Assembly: GCF_007828215.1 (NCBI RefSeq)
Contig: NZ_VIUE01000029.1
Span: 1-64,000, forward strand
Origin: Pseudomonas sp. SJZ074
GTDB lineage: Bacteria; Pseudomonadota; Gammaproteobacteria; Pseudomonadales; Pseudomonadaceae
Reading direction: 5' to 3'
Length of the DNA stretch: 64,000 nucleotides
In this document: positions 36,397-47,257 of the stretch, in pieces
Position numbering within the stretch: position 1 is the first letter of the stretch
How the letters are laid out: each line of letters begins with the position of its first letter
The notes under the pieces: generated by a model
What the model saw: the letters and a program-made list of their open reading frames with translations, nothing else
Database searches by the model: none
Told to the model about the DNA's origin: nothing
Position numbers and translations under genes: made by a program

Positions 36397-36648
36397 TCAG
36401 CCAGCGGGATCGGTGCGATGCCCAGGGGTTTTCTGCAGCTCATACCGCAATTCATCGATCAGCTTCGCCAGGCTTTCTTCGGAGCGAACGCTGTCAAGGT
36501 TCAAGCCACTCACTACCAGGTCCACCTCCCCACTTTCGCGGCGATAGAGACGGACGGTCAGGGTGCCGTCACCGTTGAGGCTGCATTCGCAGGACAGCGG
36601 CGAGAAACTTTCTTCGAGTCGGGCGCGCAGGGGGGCTAACTGGGTCAT
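36397..36648 (-). CDS. DUF1652 family protein
   Basis: An 83-residue protein fitting DUF1652, a Pseudomonas-centred family of unknown function: LRARLEESFSPLSCECSLNGDGTLTVRLY, then LIDELRYELQ. ATG 36648 (MTQLAPLRARL) is preferred; the frame goes back nine further codons. It has no signal peptide or membrane helix. Neighbours give no hint of its role. Confidence 0.75.
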   Translation of the reverse strand: MTQLAPLRARLEESFSPLSCECSLNGDGTLTVRLYRRESGEVDLVVSGLNLDSVRSEESLAKLIDELRYELQKTPGHRTDPAG

Positions 36649-36891
36649 GGACGGCACCCTCAACGCAAGCAACACAAGGGAGTGGCATACAACACCGGGC
36701 TCTTGGTTCCAGCAGACATCCTGTCGATGGCACGTTGGCTTCGATCACTACACATTACGGCGTATTCCTTGACTGTTTCGTAGGGACGCGGCACCGTTGT
36801 TGAAAGTGCCGCACCCTCACATCCTAAGCAGCCACCTGCCCGCCAGATACCCGAATTTGCACTAACCCTTCCGGTGCATTTGCACTGGCTA

Positions 36892-38376
36892 TCATGGTGC
36901 CTTCATGTTCCAGTCATTCCCGAACAGACCGCGCTCCCGGGCCCAGACAATGGCCTCGCTGCGGCTGTGGACGTCCAGCTTCGAATACAGCGTAGCAACG
37001 TGATTTCGCACGGTATTGGGCGCCAGTTTCAAACGTGCGGCGATCTCCTTGTCTGCCAGGCCCTGGCAAATGAGTCCCAGCACATCACGTTCACGGGCGG
37101 TCAGTTCGGTGTAGGAGGTACTGGGCAGTTGCGTGTTGATGCTCTTCACGTTGGCCAGCTTCTCTATCAGCGTACGGCTGAACCAGGACGCATCCTTCAT
37201 CACCTCCTCGATCGCCGCCACCAGTTCCAGTTGCGAGCGCTTGCGTTCGGTAATGTTCACCAGGACCAATAGATAACAAGGCTGGTCCTGGATGATCACG
37301 GTGTCGGCCGCCACCTCGCAGTCGATCATTTCGCCGCCCTTTTTGCGGACCTTGACGTCGACATTGGACACCGTCGCGGTCTTCTCCAGACGGGCAAACA
37401 ACGTGGCACTGGCGTCCTTGTCGAGAAAGCCGATTTCCGCCACTGTCTTGCCAAACAGTTCTTCACTGGCGTACCCGGTGGTTTCGAGAAAGGCGTCGTT
37501 GATTTCCAGCAGCAGTTGCTCGGCGCTGCACACCAGGGTGGGCACGGGGGACAGGCGAAACGACTTGGCAAAGCGCTCCTCGCTCTGGCGCAGCGCCGTT
37601 TCGGCCTTGCGTCGCGGCTCCATGTCCATGAAGGAAAACAGCATGCAATCTTCGTCGTGCAAGTCCAGTGGCTGGCCGGCGACGATCACTTGCTTGCTCG
37701 TGCCCTCCGGCAACCTCAACTCGGCCTGCATCTGCGGAATGGTCGCGCCCTGCCCCAGGCGCTCGATGGCCAGCTCACGGCGCTCGGCGGCCTCCAGCAC
37801 GTCCAGCTCGTAGACCGAACGGCCGATCACCTGCTCACGGCTGTAGCCGGTCATCTCCAGGAAGCCCTGGTTGACCTTGATGTAGCGCAGATCGCTGAGG
37901 CGGCAGATCACCGCCGGCGCCGGGTTGGCGGCGAAGGTTTTCTCGAACCGCTGTTCGGCGCTGGCCCACTCCGTGGCGTCGCTGAGAATCAGCACCAGCA
38001 AGGTCGGTTCGTCGTTGCGATCGGTCAGCACCATGCTGCGGATGCGGTGGACCCAGGTGCGATCCGGATCGGCCACCGGGGTGACCTCCACCAGCACATC
38101 ACTGAACTCATCGCCACGGGCGACCCGGGCGATGGGGTAGCTATCCTCCGTCAATGGATGGTTGTTGCGATAACGCAAATGGAAGCGCCGGGCGTACTCC
38201 CGGGCATTGGCGCCCAGTTCCGCGAGGCTCCTGACCCCATGCATGTTCAGCACGGCCTGGTTGGCCCAGGCAATGGTCTGGTCGATTTCGATCAACATCA
38301 CCCCGTCCGACAGTCCGGCGATGATTTGCAGCAATTGACGACGATTGGTCTCCGTGGTCGGGACGTCCTGGCTCAT
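36892..38376 (-). CDS. PAS-domain LuxR-type transcriptional regulator
   Basis: A 494-residue regulator with no receiver domain. Three PAS folds lie at about 12-130 (GLSDGVMLIEIDQTIAWAN), 140-255 (NQGFLEMTGYSREQVIGRS) and 265-385 (INDAFLETTGYASEELFGKT), the last two separated by a short linker. A LuxR/GerE helix-turn-helix ends the protein (LTARERDVLGLICQGLADKEIAARL). It lies 96 bp downstream of the ureidopropionase gene on the same strand, so it may be part of the pyrimidine operon and regulate it. The sensed ligand or redox signal is unknown. Confidence 0.83.
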   Translation of the reverse strand: MSQDVPTTETNRRQLLQIIAGLSDGVMLIEIDQTIAWANQAVLNMHGVRSLAELGANAREYARRFHLRYRNNHPLTEDSYPIARVARGDEFSDVLVEVTPVADPDRTWVHRIRSMVLTDRNDEPTLLVLILSDATEWASAEQRFEKTFAANPAPAVICRLSDLRYIKVNQGFLEMTGYSREQVIGRSVYELDVLEAAERRELAIERLGQGATIPQMQAELRLPEGTSKQVIVAGQPLDLHDEDCMLFSFMDMEPRRKAETALRQSEERFAKSFRLSPVPTLVCSAEQLLLEINDAFLETTGYASEELFGKTVAEIGFLDKDASATLFARLEKTATVSNVDVKVRKKGGEMIDCEVAADTVIIQDQPCYLLVLVNITERKRSQLELVAAIEEVMKDASWFSRTLIEKLANVKSINTQLPSTSYTELTARERDVLGLICQGLADKEIAARLKLAPNTVRNHVATLYSKLDVHSRSEAIVWARERGLFGNDWNMKAP

Positions 38377-38472
38377 TGGGTCTCCATAGGTCAGAAGCGC
38401 ATGGAGGTTACGACCGTCCGTGGTCGCCGTGCGTTCCCTTGCAGGCGGTGGCGAAACCGCCGCCCCACTCGT

Positions 38473-39756
38473 TCAAGCCGCCATGCGTCCCTCGGCGATG
38501 GCCTGGGACGCGGCCAGCATTGCCCGCAGCAGCACCGCGCAACCGGCGGCAAGGTCGTCGGGGGCGGCGTTTTCAATCTCGTTGTGGCTGATCCCGCCTT
38601 CACAGGGCACGAAAATCATGCCGGCCGGGCCCAGTTCGGCGAGGAAAATCGCGTCATGGCCGGCGCCGCTGACGATGTCCATATGGGACAGGCCCAGACC
38701 CTGGGCGGCACCGCGGACGGCGTCGACACAACCCCGGTCGAAGTACAGCGGCGGGAAGTCGGCGGTGGGGGTCAACTCGTAGCTCAAGCCGTGTTGCCGG
38801 CAGGTGTCGTCGATGACCTGCTTGACCTCGGCGATCATCGAGTCCAACCGCGCCGGTTCCAGGTGACGGAAATCCAGGGTCATGCGCACCTCGCCCGGGA
38901 TGACGTTTCGCGAGCCCGGGTAGGCCTGCAGGCAACCGACGGTGCCGCAGGCGTGGGGTTGATGGCCCAGGGCCGCGCGGTTGACAGCGCCGACGATGAT
39001 CGATGCGCCAACCAGGGCGTCCTTACGCAGGTGCATCGGGGTCGGACCGGCATGAGCCTCGACCCCCCGCAGCGAGAGGTCGAACCACTTCTGCCCCAGG
39101 GCGCCCATGACGATGCCGATGGTCTTGTGTTCATCTTCCAGAATCGGGCCCTGTTCGATGTGCGCCTCGAAATATGCGCCCACGGGATGGCCGGTGACCT
39201 GACGCGGACCGGCATAGCCGATGGCATTCAGCGCCTGCCCCACGGTAATGCCTTCGGCGTCGACCTTGGCGAGGGTTTCTTCGAGGGTGAATTTCTCCGC
39301 GAACACCCCCGACCCCATCATGCACGGCGCGAAGCGCGAGCCTTCTTCGTTGGTCCACACCACCACTTCCAGAGGCGCTTCGGTTTCGATGTTCAGGTCA
39401 TTAAGGGTGCGCAGCACCTCCAGCCCGGACAACACGCCAAAGCAACCATCAAATTTGCCACCGGTGGGCTGGGTGTCGATGTGGCTGCCGGTCATCACCG
39501 GCGGCAGGATCGGATTGCGCCCCGGACGACGGGCGAAAATATTGCCCACCCCATCGATGCTGACGGTGCAGCCGGCCGCCTCGGCCCACTGCACGAACAA
39601 GTCCCGGGCCTGGCGATCGAGGTCGGTCAAGGCTAGCCGACATACACCGCCCTTGACCGTGGCGCCCAAGCGGGCCAGGTCCATGAGTGACTGCCAGAGG
39701 CGGTCACGGTTGATGTGTTGGTGGGTGGATTGCAGGACGTCGACGGGGGCGTTCAT
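38473..39756 (-). CDS. Zn-dependent amidohydrolase, probable beta-ureidopropionase
   Basis: A 427-residue M20-type hydrolase of the allantoate/N-carbamoyl amino acid amidohydrolase group. Metal ligands are in GSHIDTQPTGGKFDGCFG, TNEEGSRFAP and EAHIEQGPIL; VVDGAGHDAI-like sequence (SGAGHDAIFLAEL) is near the C terminus. In this cluster it should hydrolyse N-carbamoyl-beta-alanine to beta-alanine, CO2 and ammonia, the last step of reductive pyrimidine breakdown. ATG 39756 follows GGAGATCTCC. A REP doublet separates it from the transporter gene. Confidence 0.85.
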   Translation of the reverse strand: MNAPVDVLQSTHQHINRDRLWQSLMDLARLGATVKGGVCRLALTDLDRQARDLFVQWAEAAGCTVSIDGVGNIFARRPGRNPILPPVMTGSHIDTQPTGGKFDGCFGVLSGLEVLRTLNDLNIETEAPLEVVVWTNEEGSRFAPCMMGSGVFAEKFTLEETLAKVDAEGITVGQALNAIGYAGPRQVTGHPVGAYFEAHIEQGPILEDEHKTIGIVMGALGQKWFDLSLRGVEAHAGPTPMHLRKDALVGASIIVGAVNRAALGHQPHACGTVGCLQAYPGSRNVIPGEVRMTLDFRHLEPARLDSMIAEVKQVIDDTCRQHGLSYELTPTADFPPLYFDRGCVDAVRGAAQGLGLSHMDIVSGAGHDAIFLAELGPAGMIFVPCEGGISHNEIENAAPDDLAAGCAVLLRAMLAASQAIAEGRMAA

Positions 39757-39801
39757 GGAGATCTCCTTCAAAACATTTATCTCGCGTGTAATGCGATCCA
39801 G

Positions 39802-39892
39802 CGTGGGAGCGGGCTTGCTCGCGGAGGCGGTGTGTCAGTCGATATTGATGTTGACTGGCAGATTGCATTCGCGAGCAAGCCCGCTCCCACAG
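39802..39892. repeat. REP doublet between ureidopropionase and NCS1 transporter genes
   Basis: GTGGGAGCGGGCTTGCTCGC and its inverse flank about 40 bp within the leftward pyrimidine operon. Confidence 0.88.
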
Positions 39893-39907
39893 GACCGCAT
39901 ACATCCC

Positions 39908-41392
39908 TTATTGCAGCGGTGACTTGACGACAGCTGGGCTGGCGCCTTGCAACACGCACAACCCGTAATAAATCACCCCACCCAGCGCCGAGCCGGTGAA
40001 CCAGCCGTAGCTGTAGAACCAGTTGAACGCATCGCTGCCCAAGGACAGCAGCGTCAAGGCCACCGGCACGCCGAAGGCGATGAAACCGTTCCAGTTCCAC
40101 GCCGGGTAAACGTCGTCGCGGTACAACCCGGCCAGGTCCAGTTGTTGTTTCTTGATCAGGAAGTAATCCACCACCATGATCCCGGCAATCGGCCCCAGCA
40201 GGCTCGAATAACCCAGCAGCCAATTGGAATACACCGACTCGAGGCTGACGTCGGAGATGATCCAGCCGAGTTTCTTCAGCAGTTCGTGGGCCATCAGCGC
40301 CAATCCCACCAGCCCGGTCAGCATCACCGCCTTGGAGCGGCCGATCAGCTTGGGCGCGAGGTTCTGGAAGTCATTGGTGGGCGAGACGATGTTGGCGGCG
40401 GTGTTGGTCGAGAGCGTGGCGACGATAATCAGCACCATGGCCAGCGCCACCCACAACGGGCTCTGGATATGCCCGATCAAAGTCACCGGGTCGGAGACGG
40501 TCACGCCCACCAGTTTTTCCGAGGCGGCGGTCATGACCACGCCGAGGGAGGCGAACAGGAACATGGTCAGCGGCAAGCCGATGATCTGTCCCACGATCTG
40601 GTCCTTCTGGCTCCTGGCATAACGGCTGAAGTCCGGAATGTTCAACGACAGGGTTGCCCAGAAACCGACCATGGCCGTCAGCCCCGCCAGGAAGTAGCCG
40701 GTCACGCCAGCCCCCTCGGGCCGTTTGGCCGGGACCGCCATCAGTTCGGTCAGGGAGACATTGGGCAAGGCCCATACCAGCAGACCGGCCCCCACCAGCA
40801 CCAGCAGCGGCGCAGACAGGGTTTCCAGCCACTTGATCGATTCGGCGCCGCGCAGCACCACCCACAGGTTCATCACCCAGAACATCATGAAGCCGAGTAC
40901 CTCGCCCGTGCCCCCCAGGCTCTTCCAGCCCTCGAACACCGAACCGAGAAACAGGTGGATCGCCAGCCCGCCGAACATCGTCTGGATCCCGAACCAGCCG
41001 CACGCCACCAGGGCGCGGATCAGGCAAGGGACGTTAGAACCGATGACCCCGAAGGACGAGCGCAACAGCACCGGGAACGGAATGCCGTATTGGGTTCCGG
41101 CAAAGGCGTTCAGGGTCAGCGGAATCAATACGATGATGTTGGCAAACAGAATCGCCAGCAGCGCCTCGCCCACCGTCAGGCCGAAATAGGCAGTGAGTAC
41201 GCCGCCGAGGGTATAGGTCGGCACGCAGATCGCCATGCCGACCCACAGGGCAGTGATGTGCCATTTGTTCCAGGTTCGCTCATGCACCTTGGTCGGTGCG
41301 ATGTCGTGGTTGTAACGGGGGCTCTCGAGCACGTCGCTGCCGGCTTCAAGCTCAAACAACCCGTCGCGCTCGGTCACAGTTGATCTGGTCAT
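39908..41392 (-). CDS. NCS1-family nucleobase/hydantoin:cation symporter
   Basis: A 494-residue inner-membrane symporter with about 12 helices. Helix 1 contains TALWVGMAICVPTYTLGGVL, and QYGIPFPVLLRSSFGVIG and GCGWFGIQT-like (VACGWFGIQTMFGG) segments line the substrate site as in Mhp1. In this cluster the likely substrates are uracil, thymine or hydantoins. ATG 41392 follows GTGGAGCGGAC. It heads the leftward operon with the ureidopropionase gene and is divergent from the dihydropyrimidinase gene. Confidence 0.87.
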   Translation of the reverse strand: MTRSTVTERDGLFELEAGSDVLESPRYNHDIAPTKVHERTWNKWHITALWVGMAICVPTYTLGGVLTAYFGLTVGEALLAILFANIIVLIPLTLNAFAGTQYGIPFPVLLRSSFGVIGSNVPCLIRALVACGWFGIQTMFGGLAIHLFLGSVFEGWKSLGGTGEVLGFMMFWVMNLWVVLRGAESIKWLETLSAPLLVLVGAGLLVWALPNVSLTELMAVPAKRPEGAGVTGYFLAGLTAMVGFWATLSLNIPDFSRYARSQKDQIVGQIIGLPLTMFLFASLGVVMTAASEKLVGVTVSDPVTLIGHIQSPLWVALAMVLIIVATLSTNTAANIVSPTNDFQNLAPKLIGRSKAVMLTGLVGLALMAHELLKKLGWIISDVSLESVYSNWLLGYSSLLGPIAGIMVVDYFLIKKQQLDLAGLYRDDVYPAWNWNGFIAFGVPVALTLLSLGSDAFNWFYSYGWFTGSALGGVIYYGLCVLQGASPAVVKSPLQ

Positions 41393-43211
<1,819 letters not shown>

Positions 43212-43225
43212 CATCCAGGCCTGCG

Positions 43226-43327
43226 GCCTTCGCGAGCAAGCCCGCTCCCACATTGGATCTGGGATAGACGCAGATATGTGGTGTGCCGCAAATCCCTTGT
43301 GGGAGCGGGCTTGCCCGCGAAGGCGTC
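43226..43327. repeat. REP pair between hydA and preT
   Basis: CTTCGCGAGCAAGCCCGCTC (43228 onwards) and GTGGGAGCGGGCTTGCCCGC (43300 onwards) are inverted copies about 45 bp apart, in the opposite arrangement (tail out) to most doublets here. Confidence 0.82.
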
Positions 43328-43393
43328 AGTCCAGACACCGAAAAAACCACTGCCCACCAGAGGCAGCACCTCAAACACCGTGAGGCCCATTCC

Positions 43394-44761
43394 ATGATCC
43401 AGCCCTTGAGTCACCTTCCCCATTCCCAGGAAGACCCGGCCACCCTCGCCGCCCGCTTCAGCGACCTGGCGCCACCGCTCAACGCCAGGCAAGCGCATCT
43501 GGAAGCGTCCCGATGCCTGTATTGCTACGACGCCCCATGCGTAAACGCTTGCCCGAGCGAAATCGATATTCCTTCGTTCATTCGCAACATCCACCAGGAC
43601 AACGTCCAAGGCGCGGCCCAGAAAATCCTCTCGGCCAACATCCTCGGCGGCAGTTGCGCCCGGGTCTGCCCCACAGAGGTCCTGTGCCAGCAAGCCTGCG
43701 TACGCAACAACGCCCACGAATGCGCGCCGGTGTTGATTGGCTCGCTGCAACGCTACGCGGTGGACAACGCCCGCTTCAGTGAACACCCGTTCAAACGGGC
43801 TGCCGCCACCGGCAAGCGCATCGCCGTGGTCGGTGCCGGCCCGGCGGGCCTGTCCTGCGCTCACCGCAGTGCGATGCACGGCCATGACGTGGTGATTTTC
43901 GAGGCTCGGGACAAAGCCGGTGGCCTCAACGAATACGGGATCGCCAAGTACAAGCTGGTGGACGATTACGCCCAGCGCGAGCTGGACTTCCTGCTGGAGA
44001 TCGGCGGCATCGAAATCCGCCACGGCCAGAAGCTGGGGGAAAACCTCAGCCTGAGCGACTTGCACCAACAGTTCGATGCGGTGTTCCTCGGCCTCGGCCT
44101 GGCCGCCAGCAAACAATTGGGCCTGAGCGATGAGCAAGCGCCGGGGCTGCTGGCCGCCACCGAGTACATCCGTGAACTGCGCCAGGCCGACGACCTCAGC
44201 CAGTTGCCGCTGGCCGATCGTTGCATCGTGCTCGGAGCCGGCAACACCGCCATCGACATGGCCGTGCAGATGGCTCGCCTCGGCGCCCGGGACGTCAGCC
44301 TGGTCTACCGTCGTGGCCTTGAAGACATGGGGGCCACCTTGCATGAGCAAGACATCGCCAAGGCCAATCAGGTGCGTCTGCTGACCTGGGCCCAACCGCA
44401 ACAGGTATTGCTCGACGACGCCGGGCATGTGCGGGGCATGCGCTTTTCCCGTACCCATCTTGAAAACGGTCGACTGGTCATCGGTGCCGAGACCTTCGAC
44501 CTGGCCGCCGACGCCGTTTTCAAAGCCATCGGCCAAGCCTTCGATGACAACGCGCTGGTGGACCCACTGGCCCGGGAACTCAAGCGCCAGGACGGGCGGA
44601 TCCTGGTGGACGAACACCTGCGCACCAGCATTCCCGGTGTCTATGCCGGCGGCGATTGCACCAGCCTGGACCAGGACCTCACCGTGCAGGCGGTGCAGCA
44701 CGGTAAACTCGCCGCCGAGGCGATCAACGCTCAACTGATGCTCAACGTGGAGGCTGCGTAA
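43394..44761 (+). CDS. preT: NAD(P)-dependent dihydropyrimidine dehydrogenase, subunit PreT
   Basis: A 455-residue GltD-like flavoprotein. Cys41/44/49/53 (CLYCYDAPCVNAC) and Cys88/92/98/102 hold two [4Fe-4S] clusters, GAGPAG at 147-152 binds FAD and VLGAGNTAIDMAVQ binds NAD(P). It passes electrons between the nicotinamide and PreA. The ATG at 43394 (MIQPLSHLP) is used rather than an upstream start because the sequence before it is REP-derived. Its stop TAA is directly followed by the preA ATG. Confidence 0.92.
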   Translation: MIQPLSHLPHSQEDPATLAARFSDLAPPLNARQAHLEASRCLYCYDAPCVNACPSEIDIPSFIRNIHQDNVQGAAQKILSANILGGSCARVCPTEVLCQQACVRNNAHECAPVLIGSLQRYAVDNARFSEHPFKRAAATGKRIAVVGAGPAGLSCAHRSAMHGHDVVIFEARDKAGGLNEYGIAKYKLVDDYAQRELDFLLEIGGIEIRHGQKLGENLSLSDLHQQFDAVFLGLGLAASKQLGLSDEQAPGLLAATEYIRELRQADDLSQLPLADRCIVLGAGNTAIDMAVQMARLGARDVSLVYRRGLEDMGATLHEQDIAKANQVRLLTWAQPQQVLLDDAGHVRGMRFSRTHLENGRLVIGAETFDLAADAVFKAIGQAFDDNALVDPLARELKRQDGRILVDEHLRTSIPGVYAGGDCTSLDQDLTVQAVQHGKLAAEAINAQLMLNVEAA

Positions 44762-46036
44762 ATGGCCGATCTGTCGATTGTCTTCGCCGGCATCAAAGCC
44801 CCCAACCCGTTCTGGCTGGCCTCCGCGCCGCCCACCGACAAGGCCTACAACGTCGTCCGCGCCTTCAAGGCCGGCTGGGGTGGCGTGGTCTGGAAAACCC
44901 TCGGTGAGGATCCGGCAGCCGTGAATGTGTCCTCGCGTTATTCGGCCCACTACGGTGCCAATCGCGAGGTCTTGGGCATCAACAACATCGAGCTGATCAC
45001 CGACCGTTCCCTGGAGATCAACCTGCGGGAAATCACCCAGGTGAAAAAGGACTGGCCGGACCGGGCCTTGATCGTGTCGCTGATGGTGCCCTGTGTCGAA
45101 GCCTCCTGGAAAAACATCCTGCCCCTGGTGGAAGCCACCGGCGCCGATGGCATCGAGCTGAACTTCGGCTGCCCCCACGGCATGCCGGAACGGGGCATGG
45201 GCGCGGCGGTCGGCCAAGTGCCGGAGTACGTCGAACAGGTGACCCGCTGGTGCAAGACCTATTGCTCGTTGCCGGTGATCGTCAAGCTCACGCCGAACAT
45301 CACCGACATCCGCGTCGCCGCCCGGGCCGCCCATCGCGGTGGCGCGGACGCGGTGTCGCTGATCAACACCATCAACTCCATCACCAGCGTCGACCTGGAG
45401 CGCATGGTCGCCCTGCCCAGCGTCGGCAGCCAGAGCACCCATGGCGGTTACTGCGGTTCGGCGGTCAAGCCCATCGCGCTGAACATGGTCGCCGAAATCG
45501 CTCGCGACCCGCAGACCCAGGGCTTGCCGATCTGCGGCATCGGCGGCATCGGCAGTTGGCGCGACGCGGCGGAATTCATCGCCCTGGGCAGCGGCGCGGT
45601 GCAGGTGTGCACGGCGGCGATGCTGCACGGTTTTCGCATCGTGGACGAGATGAAGGACGGCCTGTCGCGGTGGATGGACGAGCACGGCCACGCCAACCTC
45701 CAGGCGTTCTCCGGTCGCGCGGTGGGCAACACCACCGATTGGAAATACCTGGACATCAACTACCAGGTCATCGCCAGGATCGACCAGGAAGCCTGCATCG
45801 GATGCGGTCGCTGCCACATCGCCTGCGAAGACACCTCACACCAGGCCATTGCCAGCCTCAAGCAGGCGGACGGCACGCGTAAATATGAAGTGATTGATGA
45901 GGAATGCGTGGGCTGCAACCTGTGCCAGATCACCTGCCCGGTGCAGGATTGCATCGAGATGGTGCCGGTGGAAACGGGCAAGCCATTTCTGGACTGGGAC
46001 CATGATCCGCGTAATCCCTATCATGTAGCCGTTTGA
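44762..46036 (+). CDS. preA: NAD(P)-dependent dihydropyrimidine dehydrogenase, subunit PreA
   Basis: A 424-residue enzyme that reduces uracil and thymine to the 5,6-dihydro forms. Residues 1 to about 310 form the FMN-binding dihydroorotate-dehydrogenase fold (APNPFWLASAPPTD, ELNFGCPHGMPERGMG, VKLTPNITDI). The C-terminal ferredoxin part has two [4Fe-4S] motifs beginning at Cys345 (CIGCGRCHIAC) and Cys382 (CVGCNLCQITC). It begins immediately after the preT stop, so the pair is coupled, as the heterotetramer requires. Confidence 0.93.
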   Translation: MADLSIVFAGIKAPNPFWLASAPPTDKAYNVVRAFKAGWGGVVWKTLGEDPAAVNVSSRYSAHYGANREVLGINNIELITDRSLEINLREITQVKKDWPDRALIVSLMVPCVEASWKNILPLVEATGADGIELNFGCPHGMPERGMGAAVGQVPEYVEQVTRWCKTYCSLPVIVKLTPNITDIRVAARAAHRGGADAVSLINTINSITSVDLERMVALPSVGSQSTHGGYCGSAVKPIALNMVAEIARDPQTQGLPICGIGGIGSWRDAAEFIALGSGAVQVCTAAMLHGFRIVDEMKDGLSRWMDEHGHANLQAFSGRAVGNTTDWKYLDINYQVIARIDQEACIGCGRCHIACEDTSHQAIASLKQADGTRKYEVIDEECVGCNLCQITCPVQDCIEMVPVETGKPFLDWDHDPRNPYHVAV

Positions 46037-46060
46037 GAGCTGCGGTGCCTGGACTGGCGC

Positions 46061-46129
46061 CATCGCGAGCAGGCTCGCTCCCACAGGGGATCGCATTTCC
46101 AATGTGGGAGCGAGCCTGCGCGCGATGGC
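46061..46129. repeat. REP pair after preA
   Basis: CATCGCGAGCAGGCTCGCTC (46061 onwards) and TGTGGGAGCGAGCCTGCGCG (46103 onwards) are inverted copies separated by about 15 bp, between the convergent preA and TetR genes. Confidence 0.82.
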
Positions 46130-46150
46130 ATCATCAGCCCTACCACAACA

Positions 46151-46771
46151 CTAAGGCTCCAACCCGATCCCCCGCAAAATCACCCCGGTCACCGTCTGCA
46201 CTGCCCGTTCGAATTGCATGTCGGACAGCGGCTGGTGGTCATTGAGAATATTGATCTGGTGGTCGAAGTCGGCGTAGTGCTGGGTCGAAGCCCAGATCAT
46301 GTAGAGCAGGCTCGAGGGCTCCACCGGGAGGATGCGTTTGTCCTCCACCCACTGGCGGATCTTTGCTTCCTTCATCTTGGCCCATTCATAGAGGCTGGCG
46401 TCCAGCGCCTGGCCCAGGGTCGGGGCACCATGGATGATTTCGTTGGCCCAGACCTTGGAGCCATAGGGTCGGCTGCGGGAGTGGTTCATCTTGGCGCGGA
46501 TGTAGCTGCTGAGCACCACCCGCGGGTCGTCGAACATTTCGAAGCACAAGGCATCCTGTTTCCACACCTCCAGCAGATCGAACAGCACGGCGCTGTACAG
46601 TTCGCTTTTGGTGCTGAAGTAGTAATGCAGGTTGGAACGCGGCAATTGCACTTCGGCGGCGATGTCGGCCATGGCGGTGCTGCCGAAGCCTTTCTCGGCA
46701 AAGACCTTCTCGGCGGCCAACAGGATTTTCTCAACGTTACTGCGACGAATCTCGATCTTGTGATTGCCCAT
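46151..46771 (-). CDS. TetR-family regulator, RutR-like
   Basis: A 206-residue repressor-type protein. The helix-turn-helix covers about 12-60 (ILLAAEKVFAEKGFGSTAMADIAAE, then LPRSNLHYYFSTKSEL). The C-terminal ligand domain resembles the RutR/YcdC branch (NEIIHGAPTLGQAL, ASTQHYADFDHQINIL), members of which bind uracil or thymine. It closes the pyrimidine cluster and is convergent with preA, so control of hydA-preT-preA and the NCS1 operon by a pyrimidine ligand is likely. ATG 46771 follows AGGGAGCCCTC. Confidence 0.85.
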   Translation of the reverse strand: MGNHKIEIRRSNVEKILLAAEKVFAEKGFGSTAMADIAAEVQLPRSNLHYYFSTKSELYSAVLFDLLEVWKQDALCFEMFDDPRVVLSSYIRAKMNHSRSRPYGSKVWANEIIHGAPTLGQALDASLYEWAKMKEAKIRQWVEDKRILPVEPSSLLYMIWASTQHYADFDHQINILNDHQPLSDMQFERAVQTVTGVILRGIGLEP

Positions 46772-46881
46772 GAGGGCTCCCTGGCAACAGCGTTGCTCAA
46801 GACTAGCATCCGCCCACTGTTGAAAACACTGGGGGCTCGTTCCCCATTTGACCGTGCAAGTTCAGGCGGATGTACACAATG

Positions 46882-46920
46882 CCCCTGTGGCGAGGGAACT
46901 TGCTCCCTCGCCACAGGGGG
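46882..46920. terminator. strong hairpin of the TGTGGCGAGGG family
   Basis: CCCCTGTGGCGAGGGA and TCCCTCGCCACAGGGG form a perfect 16-bp stem with a 6-nt loop. It lies between two divergent genes (TetR leftward, porin rightward), where a terminator is not expected; it may be a mobile-like repeat of the family rather than a functional terminator. Confidence 0.55.
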
Positions 46921-47203
46921 TGGTGGTGAGTCGGCTAGCGCTTCCCTAAATCCCCTCGCCACAAGAGACCGCACCGTCAATTAGATCGCGGGCATTCGAC
47001 TAATGTCTTAGACCAGTCATCGCACAACCAATCACCCTACCCACTATCCTCAAACCACAGATCTGCCCCGGCGCTACGCCTGCGATCTTGACCTCGCCCA
47101 GCAACAGCCATTGAAACGCCTCATCTTGAAGCACAGCCGAGTTGGACAATTCCGATAATGGCCAGTTGACAATGAGCAGCCGCTTCCAAATAATCCCCCC
47201 ATG

Positions 47204-47224
47204 TTGTACGACGACGTATGACAA
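47204..47224. promoter_or_regulatory. dyad TTGT-N13-ACAA before the porin gene
   Basis: TTGTACG and the end ATGACAA flank ACGACGT, with an inner TACG-ACGA-CGTA dyad. This layout resembles operators of FadR-subfamily GntR regulators (for example those controlling hexuronate or aldarate genes). It lies about 35 bp before the GTG start of the porin. No GntR gene is in the window. Confidence 0.45.
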
Positions 47225-47257
47225 AAATAAAAAAAACAAAAAAGTAGGAGCGTCATA

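Larger units (their letters stand above)
46772..47257. other. 486-bp intergenic region before the porin gene
   Basis: It contains a strong hairpin at 46882-46920, a half-copy of the same repeat (CCCCTCGCCACAA, near 46950), and a dyad near 47204-47224. Between 47000 and 47190 the minus strand is open and reads as a plausible hydrophobic protein end (WPLSELSNSAVLQDE, GRVIGCAMTG), but no start codon or upstream domain supports a gene. Confidence 0.5.

Noticed and set aside
36788-36812. Hairpin GCGGCAC/GTGCCGC after the PAS-LuxR gene
   Set aside because: The 7-bp stem has an 11-nt loop and no T tract on either strand, so a terminator call is not supported.
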